From: Oscillospiraceae bacterium
GTDB lineage: Bacteria; Bacillota; Clostridia; Oscillospirales; Acutalibacteraceae
NCBI GenBank assembly: GCA_015066625.1
Contig: SVOC01000006.1
Span: 1-64,000 of the forward strand
Length of the DNA: 64,000 bases
Reading direction: 5' to 3'
The translations under genes were made by a program, and so were the position numbers. Under the pieces are notes generated by a model, which searched no databases, was not told the DNA's origin, and was given only the letters and a program-made list of their open reading frames with translations. Every line of letters begins with the position of its first letter. Positions within the stretch are counted from its first letter, which is position 1. Shown here piece after piece: positions 6,854 to 15,051 of this stretch.

Positions 6854-7696
6854 TTAATTTACATTATCGAGAAAACGTTTCAGCGCATCCTGCCACTCGG
6901 GAAGACGCTCAAAGCCGTTTTCGTCAAGAGATTTTTTTGAAAGACGGGAGTTTGCGGGTCTGACGGCAACGGATTTGTATTCCGCACTGCCGATGGGAAT
7001 GATTTTTGTGTCTGCATGAGAATATTCCATAATCGTTTTTGCGAATTCAGCCCAGCTGCAAAAGCCCTCGTTGGTAGCGTGGTAAACGCCGTACTTTTCG
7101 CCCTGAATCATTTCACAAAGAAGCTTCGCAAGGTCTTTTGTGTATGTGGGTGAGCCTGTCTGGTCGCAGACAACGGATATTTCATCCCTCTCTTTTGCAA
7201 GACGGAGCATTGTTTTGACAAAATTCTTGCCGTTTTCACCGAAAACCCAGGATATCCTTACAACAAAGCACTGCGGGCATTCGCTCATTGCGGCAATTTC
7301 GCCTTGGTGCTTGGTTACGCCGTAATAATTGCAGGGTGACGGGGGAGTGTCCACCTCAAAAGGTTCCGTGCCTTCACCGCTGAAAACATAATCCGTGCTG
7401 ATATAAAGCAGCTTTATTCCGTGCTTGCGGCAGGATTTTGCAATGTTGGCAGTTCCGTCAACATTTATTTTTCTGCAAAGCTCACGCTCCGTTTCGGCAA
7501 CGTCAACATTGGTGAAGGCGGCGCAGTGAATAACGCCGTCTGCATTGCTTTGTGCAATAAAGCTTTCAACGGCTTCGGGGTTTGTTATATCAAGCTCGGG
7601 CAGGTCTGCTTCAACAGCCTCGGCACCGATTTTATCAAGCCGAGCAACAACATCGGAGCCAAGCTGACCCTTTGAGCCCGTAACGATTATTTTCAT
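6854..7696 (-). CDS. rfbD: dTDP-4-dehydrorhamnose reductase
   Basis: The protein has 280 residues, the normal length. The N-terminal Rossmann motif is V-T-G-S-K-G-Q-L-G, and the active-site Y-x-x-x-K is Y-G-V-T-K after the S-T-D-Y-V-F block typical of RmlD. It makes dTDP-L-rhamnose with NADPH, a sugar for cell-surface polymers. The start at 7696 (MKIIVTG) was chosen over an upstream ATG because AAAGGAA sits at the right distance and the family begins here. No other rhamnose genes (rfbA, B, C) are adjacent. Confidence 0.88.
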   Translation of the reverse strand: MKIIVTGSKGQLGSDVVARLDKIGAEAVEADLPELDITNPEAVESFIAQSNADGVIHCAAFTNVDVAETERELCRKINVDGTANIAKSCRKHGIKLLYISTDYVFSGEGTEPFEVDTPPSPCNYYGVTKHQGEIAAMSECPQCFVVRISWVFGENGKNFVKTMLRLAKERDEISVVCDQTGSPTYTKDLAKLLCEMIQGEKYGVYHATNEGFCSWAEFAKTIMEYSHADTKIIPIGSAEYKSVAVRPANSRLSKKSLDENGFERLPEWQDALKRFLDNVN

Positions 7697-7811
7697 AACG
7701 GAAAATTCCTTTGCTTTTTTTGATATTTTACCATATTTTTGCCCCGTTAACAATATTTTTTTGAATTTTACTGTTGCAATCGGTAAAAATGTGATATTAT
7801 ATGTTTTGATA

Positions 7812-7932
7812 AGTGAAAAGTTAAGAGTGAAGAGTGAAAAGTTTCGGATAGGCTCCGCCTATGACCGATTATATAATGGGTACGGGCAAAGCCCGTCATT
7901 AACTATTCACTTTTCATTATTCACTGTTCACT
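7812..7932. repeat. MITE-like inverted-repeat element
   Basis: Imperfect 31-bp terminal arms, AGTGAAAAGT... (7812-7842) and its complement ...ACTGTTCACT (7902-7932), agree at roughly four fifths of positions. The interior holds two hairpins: ATAGGC-tcc-GCCTAT with outer TCGG/CCGA (7844-7868), and ACGGGC-aaa-GCCCGT (7882-7896). The element fills the gap between divergently transcribed rfbD and the PHP gene and has no open frame. Its plan (GTGAA-type units spaced by small hairpins) recalls the element at 583-751. Confidence 0.65.
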
Positions 7933-7986
7933 GACAAGCACACGTTTGCTGTTATGCTTGTTTGTGTAAATAAGGGGGTGCCGAAT

Positions 7987-8805
7987 ATGGCTTTTAAAAA
8001 TCTTATTGACCTTCATACTCACACCGATAATTCGTTTGACGGTCATCATTCAACAATGTTTCTTGCGGAAACGGCATATATGAAGGGCCTGAGAGCGGTT
8101 GCTTTCACCGACCATCTTGAAATGGATGCTTTCCTTAAAGGGAACTTTAACCGCACAGCAATCCAATCATTTTTTGAGGTCGCCAAGGCACGCTCCGCTT
8201 TTAACGGCAAGCTGATAGTATGTGTGGGTGCGGAATTGGGTCAGCCTGTTTACGATATACCTCTTTCAGAAAAGCTTCTGAGCACAATGAAATATGATTT
8301 CGTTATCGGTGCAATACATAATCTTCCCGATAAGCAGGATTTTTACTATATGGATTTCAGCGATGAAAGCATTGATTATATGAAACTGCTTGATGAATAT
8401 TTTGAGTGGGAGCTTAAACTTGCCCGGTGGGGCGGATTTGATACCCTGGCGCATCTTACCTATCCCTTGCGTTACATTGTGGGCAACTACGGCAAAATCG
8501 TTGATATGAGCAGATATTCCGAAATAATCGATGAAATCCTGCTTGAACTTATCAAAAATAAAAAATCACTTGAAATAAACACGGCAGGTCTTCGCAAAAA
8601 AATCGGCGTTACCTCGCCCGATGAAAGCATGGTAAGACGTTACAAAGAGCTTGGCGGCGAGCTTATCACCATCGGCTCCGATGCCCATTACGCAGAGCAT
8701 CTGGGTGCGGATATCGATAAAGGCTACGAGCTTGCCCTCCGATGCGGCTTTGATAAGGTTGCGGTTTATCAGGACAGAACACCAACGCTTATTCCTATTG
8801 AATAA
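7987..8805 (+). CDS. PHP-domain phosphatase, histidinol-phosphatase (HisJ)-like
   Basis: The protein has 272 residues. PHP metal motifs are in order: D-L-H-T-H-T-D near the start, F-T-D-H-L-E, a conserved Glu in G-A-E-L-G, G-A-I-H, and G-S-D-A-H near the C-terminus. This matches the class that removes phosphate from L-histidinol phosphate in many Clostridia, but no other his genes are near and PHP enzymes vary in substrate. The ATG at 7987 with GGGGGTG before it is preferred over one eleven codons upstream. ispE follows after 15 bases. Confidence 0.75.
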   Translation: MAFKNLIDLHTHTDNSFDGHHSTMFLAETAYMKGLRAVAFTDHLEMDAFLKGNFNRTAIQSFFEVAKARSAFNGKLIVCVGAELGQPVYDIPLSEKLLSTMKYDFVIGAIHNLPDKQDFYYMDFSDESIDYMKLLDEYFEWELKLARWGGFDTLAHLTYPLRYIVGNYGKIVDMSRYSEIIDEILLELIKNKKSLEINTAGLRKKIGVTSPDESMVRRYKELGGELITIGSDAHYAEHLGADIDKGYELALRCGFDKVAVYQDRTPTLIPIE

Positions 8806-8820
8806 AGGAGTGTGACGGAT

Positions 8821-9684
8821 ATGAAAATAACGGTTAACGCACCTGCGAAAATCAATCTTTTTCTGGATATCATAGGCAGACTTGATAACGGATACCACAG
8901 CCTTTTTATGGTTATGCAATCGGTTGACCTTGCGGATACGGTTATCATTGAATCCTGTGAGGAAAAAGGAATATTTTTAACCTGCTCTGACGGCAGACTG
9001 CCCACGGACAAAAAAAATATTGCATACAAAGCGGCTGAGAAATTCTGCGGATATGCAGGAATTGAGCCTTCTTTCAGAATACATATTGAAAAGAAAATTC
9101 CCTTTGCCGCAGGTCTTGCAGGGGGAAGTGCGGATGCCGCCGCCGTTATAGCGGGGCTTAATTCAATGCTGAATACAGGCTTTACCCAGAGGCAGCTTTG
9201 CGAAATCGGTCTTTCCGTAGGCAGTGACGTGCCCTTCTGTATTGCGGGAGGTACTCAGCTTTCCCAGAGTACGGGCGGAGTGCTTTCGCCTCTGAAAGAG
9301 CTTGAGGATTGCTTTATTGTGCTTGCAAAGCCCGAAGCGGGAGTGTCCACAGCAGAGGCTTATGCCGCCGCAGATAATACACATCTTTACAGACCCGACA
9401 GTATGCGTATGCTTGATGCCTGCGAAAAGGGTGATTTTGAAGGTATATGCAAATATGCAGGCAATGTTTTTGAGCAGGTAATTGAAGTGCCCGAAAGGGT
9501 TGAATTCAAAAAGATAATGAGAGATTGCGGAGCGTCACTTTGCCAGATGAGCGGCAGCGGACCTACGGTTTTCGGTATTTTCAAGAATATTGAGGATGCG
9601 GAAAAATGCGCCGAGAAGCTTAAAGAAATCTGCAATAATGTTTACCTTGCAAAACCCGTAAACCACGGCGCAACAGTTGTATAA
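8821..9684 (+). CDS. ispE: 4-diphosphocytidyl-2-C-methyl-D-erythritol kinase
   Basis: The protein has 287 residues and belongs to the GHMP kinases. It shows P-A-K-I-N-L at the N-terminus and the ATP loop P-x-A-A-G-L-A-G-G-S-A-D-A-A-A. It also has S-D-V-P-F-C-I and the C-terminal S-G-S-G-P-T-V-F. It phosphorylates CDP-methylerythritol in the MEP isoprenoid route; dxs and ispA of the same route are at 26544 and 25641. The ATG at 8821 was chosen over a GTG at 8812 because the AAGGAG site is ten bases before it. Confidence 0.93.
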   Translation: MKITVNAPAKINLFLDIIGRLDNGYHSLFMVMQSVDLADTVIIESCEEKGIFLTCSDGRLPTDKKNIAYKAAEKFCGYAGIEPSFRIHIEKKIPFAAGLAGGSADAAAVIAGLNSMLNTGFTQRQLCEIGLSVGSDVPFCIAGGTQLSQSTGGVLSPLKELEDCFIVLAKPEAGVSTAEAYAAADNTHLYRPDSMRMLDACEKGDFEGICKYAGNVFEQVIEVPERVEFKKIMRDCGASLCQMSGSGPTVFGIFKNIEDAEKCAEKLKEICNNVYLAKPVNHGATVV

Positions 9685-9690
9685 AGTAAC

Positions 9691-9718
9691 AAAAAGCACC
9701 CCGCAGGGTGCTTTTTTT
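9691..9718. terminator. Bidirectional terminator between ispE and the CARF nuclease gene
   Basis: AAAAAGCACCC (9691-9701) pairs with GGGTGCTTTTT (9706-9716) around CGCA, with T tracts on both strands, so it can end both convergent genes. Confidence 0.85.
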
Positions 9719-9721
9719 GTT

Positions 9722-10969
9722 TCAGTTTGCACTCCACAGCTTTTTCAGCTTGTGCATAAATTTTTCTTCGCTTATCTCATCGATGTTTTCAAAAATTCTT
9801 ATATCCATAGCTTCACAGCGGGCTCTGATATAGGCTTCATTTTCGCCCATCTTTTCCAGCTCCGTTACCGCAAGCACCTTGCGCACATATTTTCCGCCGA
9901 ATTTTTCCGCAACAACAGAAAGCTTATAGAGCTCATCCATTTTGACCATACCGTTTTTGCAGGAAATGAAAACAGGCGTAAGCCCTTTCATAAGAATAAC
10001 ATCGATTTCGTTGCCTACATCCGCACCGTCACTGCCGTGAATATCGCTGTCCCAGTCAATGAATATACCCGTCATAACATCGGTGTAAACGGGCTCGCCT
10101 TCGTCGTCGGTAAGCTCAGCGGCTTTCAGTGCAATAATAAGCTCAAGTATCTGACCGGCTTTTGTGAGGCATTTCATAACCTGCTCATTCTTGAATGAAA
10201 AACTCATGCTTTCGCGGTCGATTTTAAGGTTGTTTATAACGCTCAGGTTGAAAAGCTTTTTGTAGAGGTCGGTCTTGAAATCGCATTTCTCGCCTCTGTT
10301 ATTCATCGCTTCTTTTGCATCAGCAAAATTGATATAGACAGAAAGACTGTCCGGCTCAAGATAAAAGCTGCGGAGCTTATCGAGGATGCTGAGCTGAAAA
10401 TTCCACAGTGAGGGATTCTGCTTGCACAGTGACCACATAACATAAACATCGTCTGTGAATTCATCGTCGAAATCCCAGCAGTAGGTGCCGTTGGATTTTT
10501 CGTCACTGTAAATAATTCTGCCGCCGTTTATTTCAACGGTTTCTTCAACCGTCAGCTCAAGGGGTGCCGAATTGCAGAGTATTCCGTCGGAATCGCAATC
10601 GGTCATGGTGCTGTTTGAAATATTGAAGCGGTGAAGCCTGATTTTATCCGCATTGTCGCAATAGACTATGCCTACCGCAACAAGCGAAAGGTCGTCGCCG
10701 CCGCTGAGATCGATAATGCAGTCGTCATTGTCTTCAAGCACTTCCTCAATGGCATCCACTATTGACATAAGGTTGTTTTTGTTTATTGCCTTTGCCTCGA
10801 ATTCAACTTCGATTCCGCGGTTTCGGGCAATTTTTTTGTAGCCGTCGCTGATGCGGTCAATCTTTTTCTTGCCGTCACCGAGAAAAACCACCTTGTCGGG
10901 AGCACAAAGCAGGGTACTTATCATATTTTCAACGGGAGATTCCCAATCAAAAAATTCGATTATTGTCAT
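9722..10969 (-). CDS. Card1-like (DUF1887) CARF-domain nuclease
   Basis: The protein has 415 residues. Residues 1 to about 125 have the alternating strand-helix pattern of a CARF/Rossmann sensor, with a G-D-G-K-K loop at 31-35 and D-L-S-G-G-D-D at 87-93. The middle (about 170-260) looks like a winged-helix linker. Residues 265-385 carry a PD-(D/E)XK nuclease: E276, N-E-I-D-V at 320-324, and V-F-I-S-C-K-N-G at 333-340. This is the layout of Card1/Can2 nucleases, which are switched on by cyclic oligoadenylate in type III CRISPR systems. No CRISPR array or cas gene is present in the window. The gene is last in a three-gene operon, 14 bases after the AAA-protease gene, with AAAGGAAT before the ATG. 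Confidence 0.72.
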   Translation of the reverse strand: MTIIEFFDWESPVENMISTLLCAPDKVVFLGDGKKKIDRISDGYKKIARNRGIEVEFEAKAINKNNLMSIVDAIEEVLEDNDDCIIDLSGGDDLSLVAVGIVYCDNADKIRLHRFNISNSTMTDCDSDGILCNSAPLELTVEETVEINGGRIIYSDEKSNGTYCWDFDDEFTDDVYVMWSLCKQNPSLWNFQLSILDKLRSFYLEPDSLSVYINFADAKEAMNNRGEKCDFKTDLYKKLFNLSVINNLKIDRESMSFSFKNEQVMKCLTKAGQILELIIALKAAELTDDEGEPVYTDVMTGIFIDWDSDIHGSDGADVGNEIDVILMKGLTPVFISCKNGMVKMDELYKLSVVAEKFGGKYVRKVLAVTELEKMGENEAYIRARCEAMDIRIFENIDEISEEKFMHKLKKLWSAN

Positions 10970-10983
10970 TGTATGTAATTCCT

Positions 10984-13900
10984 TTATACGGTTGTTTTAT
11001 TGAATGAAGGTGAGATTATTGCTTCAATTTCGTTGCCGCTGAGCTGGTTTCTGGCTACAAGCTCCGCAACGAGAGCATTTGTTGCTTCCATATTGTCCTC
11101 GATAATGCGTACTGCTTTTTCAAGCTCGGCACGGAGAATGGCGTTAATCAGACTTCTTATCTCCGATTGAAGCTCATATGTGGGAGAAATTGCAGCAAGA
11201 CCGAAGCCTTCCGTCATTCCGTAACGGCAAATCATATCCGTTGCAAGCATTGTGGCGTGTTCAAGGTCACCCGACGCACCGGTTGAGATACCGCCTTTTT
11301 CCCCGTAATAGACCATTTCGGAGGCTCTGCCTGCCAGAGAGGTTCTGATTTTTGCCAGAAGCTCGTCTTTTGTGAATATTCCCTTGCCTTCGTTATCGCC
11401 GTGCTGCATATATCCGCCGTGATTCCCTCTGGAAACAATGGTTACATATGAGGGCTTTTCTCCGCTGTGACGGCATACGATTGTGTGTCCTGCCTCGTGG
11501 CGTGCCACTCTGAGAATCTGTTCTTCGCTCCATTTTTTTGAATCGCCGCCGTTAAAGCCTTCAAATGCTTCATCAAAGTCCTTGTCATTCACCTTGAATT
11601 TTTCGGATTTGATGGCATTTCTCAATGCAAATTCATAAACCGATTCAAGCTCCGCAAGGCTCATACCCACGGAACGGACTGCAATATTTTCAATCATATG
11701 CTCGCTTATTTCAAATACCGCATTTGAATTCAGCTTGCGTGCAAGGTATGCTTTTCTGGCTTCCTTATCGGGCAGACCGATATAAACCTTTCTGTCGAAG
11801 CGTCTGCAGAGTGCAGGGTCAAGGCTTTTGGCAGTGCCCGGTTCAACATTGAAGTTTGTTGCGGCAAGCACAAAAACGGGTTTTGACGGGTCGGTTTTGA
11901 AGCCGTCCATTTCTGCAAGGAAAGCGGTGAGGGTATCTTCTGAGCCTGAGTTGTTGCCCACTCTTTCTTTTGCAATGGCATCGATTTCGTCTATGAACAG
12001 TATTGAAGGTGCGTATTTACGTGCGGTTCTGAATAAATCGTGAACTGCGGCAGAGCCTTCACCGATGTGGCTTTTAAGGAATTTGTTGCCTTCCGAATTT
12101 ATGAATGTAACGTTGGATTCACCTGCCATTGCCTTGGCGAGCATTGTTTTGCCCGTGCCGGGAGGTCCGTAAAGCAAAATACCTCTGGGAACTTTTACAC
12201 CTGTTGAAGCGAATCTGTCGGGGTCTTTGAGGTAGCTTACAAAATAACGGAGCTCGTCTTTTGCACTGTCTGCACCGATAATGCTGTCAAAAACAACGTC
12301 GGGTCTTGAAATATCGCTGAGAATATTCTTGGAATCGTCAGGGTCCACGGCAACGGTAAGCTCAAAATCAAAAAGAGATATTTCCGCAACCTTGCCGTCA
12401 TCCGAAAGAGTCTGTGATGTTTCAAAGCTTACAACTTTGTTTGCCCTCGAAAGCTTGTTCATGCTTCTCTGCTGGTGAATATATCCGCAAAGCTCCGTAA
12501 CAAGCTGACTGAATCTGCCGTCATCAATCAAGGGTATAATATCTCTTGCACCTTCCTTGGTGTATGAGAACTCTTCTTCTTCCGTAAAGCTGTGGGCTTC
12601 TGTTTCAAAAATATAAAGGGGAGTGCTCGGTGCCGCTGACCTTGCGTGACGGAAGAAATCTCTGCCGGGGGAGTCAATATCGGCTATGTTAAGGCTCTTG
12701 CAGTCGCAGGCGGCATCAAAACATACGTCGCAGAGAATAAGGTCGATATCGCCTTTCTTCAGCAGCTTTTCTGCTGCGGCAAGGTCTGATACCGTTATTA
12801 TTTCCGCCGCATTCTCAGGCACGGACCATCCCTGTGTTGAGGATTCCTGTGCAAAAACAAGCACCTTTGCTTTATTTTTACCGTAGAAAAGCTCGTTGAT
12901 TTCGGGGTCGTTTTCAGGCAGATCCACAGTGAATCTGATTTTTTCAAGATTGCTCAGACCGCTTGAAAGCTTTGAGAAATCAATCAGACGGAAAAGCTCA
13001 AAAAGCTCGCCGTCATAAAAGGCTTCGGCTCTTGCCCTGACGGTTCTTGCATCCGCCGCACCGCCCTCCGCAAAAAGGAGAGAGGGGAAAACTCTTTCGT
13101 CAAATTCGGATTTTATTCCGAATTCAGCTTTAAGGTTATCGGCGTGCCTGAGAACCTCTTTCTTTGCAATGGTTCTGAGATTATGCGCCTCAATATGATT
13201 GAACATAACCACATTTCCCGAAGCAAAGCGTGAGCAAATGGCACCGGGGAAGTAGCTTTCACCCGTGTTGGGGTTCTTATCGCCTGCAAGGGCTTTGAGG
13301 ATAACCTTTCTTGAAAGACCCGAATAGTTGCCCGTTTCAGATTCCTCATAAAGCTTTCTGCCTGCGTTGGTTGTGAAAATCAGAATTGTATCTTTGAAGG
13401 AGATTTCAACATCTGTGTAGTTATCCCTGAGTCTTCCTGCGTCAAGAATCTGCAGGAAAAGGTGGATAACATTGAGGTGTGCCTTTTCGATTTCGTCAAA
13501 GAGAATCACGCAGTGAGGGTTTTCTTCAACATACTGTGTTACGTTACCTCTTTTGCCGTTTTTGTAAACCTTATCGGAACCGCAGAATTCTATAACGGCT
13601 TCATCGTCAGAGTATTCGCTCATATCAAAGCGCCTGAAGGGAAGCTTCAATACCTCTGCCGCACTTTCGGCAAGGAAGGTTTTACCTACACCGGGAGGGC
13701 CTGCGAAAAGAAATGTTGCTCTGGGTCTTTTACGCTTTTTGTCGGTCATTGCAAGCATTTCGGACTGGAAGAATCCCGTTGAAAAAACATTTACCGCATT
13801 ATCCTGACCGAAAATTCTGTCAAGCAGGCTGTCACGGATTCTTTTTGTTTTGTTAATCAGGGATTTTATTCTGTCCTTGCCTTCCTCTTGCGGCTCGGCT

Positions 13901-14376
13901 TCCTGAGCAGGCTTTGTTTCTTCTTCGGTTGCTGCCGTAAAGGGCTTGCCCTCTATGATGTGAGCCTTTATTCCCTCGGTTGGACTGTCGATTATACACT
14001 GCAGAATCATATCTGCACCGATAGTGCTCAGATTGTTGATTTGTGCTCTTTTTCTTGCAGATATCAGTGCTTTGCTTTTTGCGAGCACTCGCTGAGAAAC
14101 GGGGCTTTCATCTGCTGCGGCATATTTTTCAAGCTCAGTCAGTGCGGCTTCAAGATTGGCTGAACGGCTGTGTAATAGCTCCGATACCCGTTTGATTTCA
14201 TTGTCATCAAACGGTAAATCGGCAACGGGGGAAACAGTTTTGTTTTGTGAAATGACATACAGTGCGGCGCAGTAAATGTGTTCAACATAAACCGTGGTTG
14301 CGGCCGCAGCCTCTTTCCTTTCGTTTGCATATGACAGTATGTATTCCGTGAAGGTGCTAAGCTTGATTTCATTCAT
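10984..14376 (-). CDS. ClpN-AAA-receiver-like-FtsH/M41 fusion protease
   Basis: The protein has 1130 residues. Residues 1-145 resemble the double helical repeat of Clp N-domains. About 170-465 is a ClpA/B D2-like AAA+ module with Walker A G-P-P-G-V-G-K-T (226-233) and Walker B D-E at 294-295. About 503-640 has a response-regulator receiver pattern with D550 in L-I-L-C-D-V. About 690-940 is an FtsH AAA module with Walker A (737-744), Walker B I-D-E-I-D (795-799) and R-R-F-D-R (858-862). About 950-1125 is an M41 zinc protease with H-E-A-G-H (960-964) and third ligand D1037. No membrane span is visible, unlike true FtsH, which has two at the N-terminus. Both ATPase sites and the protease site look intact, so an active soluble ATP-dependent protease is expected. 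It lies between a membrane-protein gene and the CARF nuclease gene. Confidence 0.8.
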   Translation of the reverse strand: MNEIKLSTFTEYILSYANERKEAAAATTVYVEHIYCAALYVISQNKTVSPVADLPFDDNEIKRVSELLHSRSANLEAALTELEKYAAADESPVSQRVLAKSKALISARKRAQINNLSTIGADMILQCIIDSPTEGIKAHIIEGKPFTAATEEETKPAQEAEPQEEGKDRIKSLINKTKRIRDSLLDRIFGQDNAVNVFSTGFFQSEMLAMTDKKRKRPRATFLFAGPPGVGKTFLAESAAEVLKLPFRRFDMSEYSDDEAVIEFCGSDKVYKNGKRGNVTQYVEENPHCVILFDEIEKAHLNVIHLFLQILDAGRLRDNYTDVEISFKDTILIFTTNAGRKLYEESETGNYSGLSRKVILKALAGDKNPNTGESYFPGAICSRFASGNVVMFNHIEAHNLRTIAKKEVLRHADNLKAEFGIKSEFDERVFPSLLFAEGGAADARTVRARAEAFYDGELFELFRLIDFSKLSSGLSNLEKIRFTVDLPENDPEINELFYGKNKAKVLVFAQESSTQGWSVPENAAEIITVSDLAAAEKLLKKGDIDLILCDVCFDAACDCKSLNIADIDSPGRDFFRHARSAAPSTPLYIFETEAHSFTEEEEFSYTKEGARDIIPLIDDGRFSQLVTELCGYIHQQRSMNKLSRANKVVSFETSQTLSDDGKVAEISLFDFELTVAVDPDDSKNILSDISRPDVVFDSIIGADSAKDELRYFVSYLKDPDRFASTGVKVPRGILLYGPPGTGKTMLAKAMAGESNVTFINSEGNKFLKSHIGEGSAAVHDLFRTARKYAPSILFIDEIDAIAKERVGNNSGSEDTLTAFLAEMDGFKTDPSKPVFVLAATNFNVEPGTAKSLDPALCRRFDRKVYIGLPDKEARKAYLARKLNSNAVFEISEHMIENIAVRSVGMSLAELESVYEFALRNAIKSEKFKVNDKDFDEAFEGFNGGDSKKWSEEQILRVARHEAGHTIVCRHSGEKPSYVTIVSRGNHGGYMQHGDNEGKGIFTKDELLAKIRTSLAGRASEMVYYGEKGGISTGASGDLEHATMLATDMICRYGMTEGFGLAAISPTYELQSEIRSLINAILRAELEKAVRIIEDNMEATNALVAELVARNQLSGNEIEAIISPSFNKTTV

Positions 14377-14398
14377 TCTTAATCCCGTCCTTTATATA

Positions 14399-14941
14399 TC
14401 AATCTTTTTTTCTGAATCTTATAAGACCTATGATTATTGAAATAAGGTTGAGAACCTCTGTAACAATACCCGAATACGATGAGCAGATTACGTTATAAAC
14501 CAGCCACATGGCGGAGGTGGGCATTGTCAGTGCTCTGAGCTGTTGGGTTTTTGGGCTCCATATGACGAAGGATGAAATCATCATTGCCGCCATAGGCAGA
14601 AGGGATGCAGGGCTTGTGTATGTGGCAAGACCGCCCAGGCATGCAAGAATTGCAAAAACAACGGGGCAGGCGATATGGTCAACCGTTTTTGACCTGCCTC
14701 TGAATGAATATGCAATGCTCCTTGTGAAGCCCACCACGTTGCCTATCATTCCTTCATAAGCGCCCAGCATAAAATACTGAACCGCAAACAAAAATCCCGA
14801 GCACGCCTGCATAACAACAATTCGCTTGTGGGTGCGCTGCTGGAATGAAAGAAGAAGCAGTGCGGCGGCAACAAAGCCTATAAGCTGTGAAACGATGAAA
14901 GTTGTGTCTTTACCCGAAAAATAATTTGTCAGAAAATCCAT
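14399..14941 (-). CDS. YgjV-family inner membrane protein
   Basis: The protein has 180 residues, mostly hydrophobic, with about five or six membrane spans. The pattern (an N-terminal span with G-F-x-A-A, then Q-Q-R-T-H-K and a C-terminal R-F-R-K-K tail) fits the YgjV family, whose function is not established. The gene is first in the operon with the AAA-protease (22 bases downstream) and the CARF nuclease. It has AAGAGG before its ATG. It might anchor or signal to the soluble protease, but this is inference. Confidence 0.7.
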   Translation of the reverse strand: MDFLTNYFSGKDTTFIVSQLIGFVAAALLLLSFQQRTHKRIVVMQACSGFLFAVQYFMLGAYEGMIGNVVGFTRSIAYSFRGRSKTVDHIACPVVFAILACLGGLATYTSPASLLPMAAMMISSFVIWSPKTQQLRALTMPTSAMWLVYNVICSSYSGIVTEVLNLISIIIGLIRFRKKD

Positions 14942-14971
14942 AAAAACCTCTTACTATGTATACTCAATATA

Positions 14972-15000
14972 ATTATAGACCAACAACGAGTAAATGACAA
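14972..15000 (-). promoter_or_regulatory. Promoter of the YgjV/AAA-protease/CARF nuclease operon
   Basis: On the minus strand TTGTCA (15000-14995) and TATAAT (14977-14972) are 17 bases apart and about 30 bases before the first ATG. It begins after the terminator of the upstream yfhO-like gene, so the three genes should form their own transcript. No clear operator was seen. Confidence 0.75.
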
Positions 15001-15013
15001 GTATGAAATGAAG

Positions 15014-15048
15014 AAAAAGGACACTGCCCGTAAAGGCAATGTCCTTTT
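15014..15048 (-). terminator. Terminator of the YfhO-like gene
   Basis: On the minus strand AAAAGGACATTGCC pairs with GGCAGTGTCCTTTTT (stems 15048-15035 and 15028-15014) around a six-base loop, with a T tract. It isolates the following operon. Confidence 0.75.
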
Positions 15049-15051
15049 GAA

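Noticed and set aside
9722-10969. Restriction enzyme
   Set aside because: The nuclease motif would fit, but the CARF-like N-terminal half and the N-E-I-D-V / S-C-K-N pattern fit Card1/DUF1887 better, and there is no methyltransferase nearby.
10984-14376. Ordinary housekeeping FtsH
   Set aside because: The C-terminal half is FtsH-like, but the two N-terminal membrane spans are missing and a Clp-type half is fused in front.
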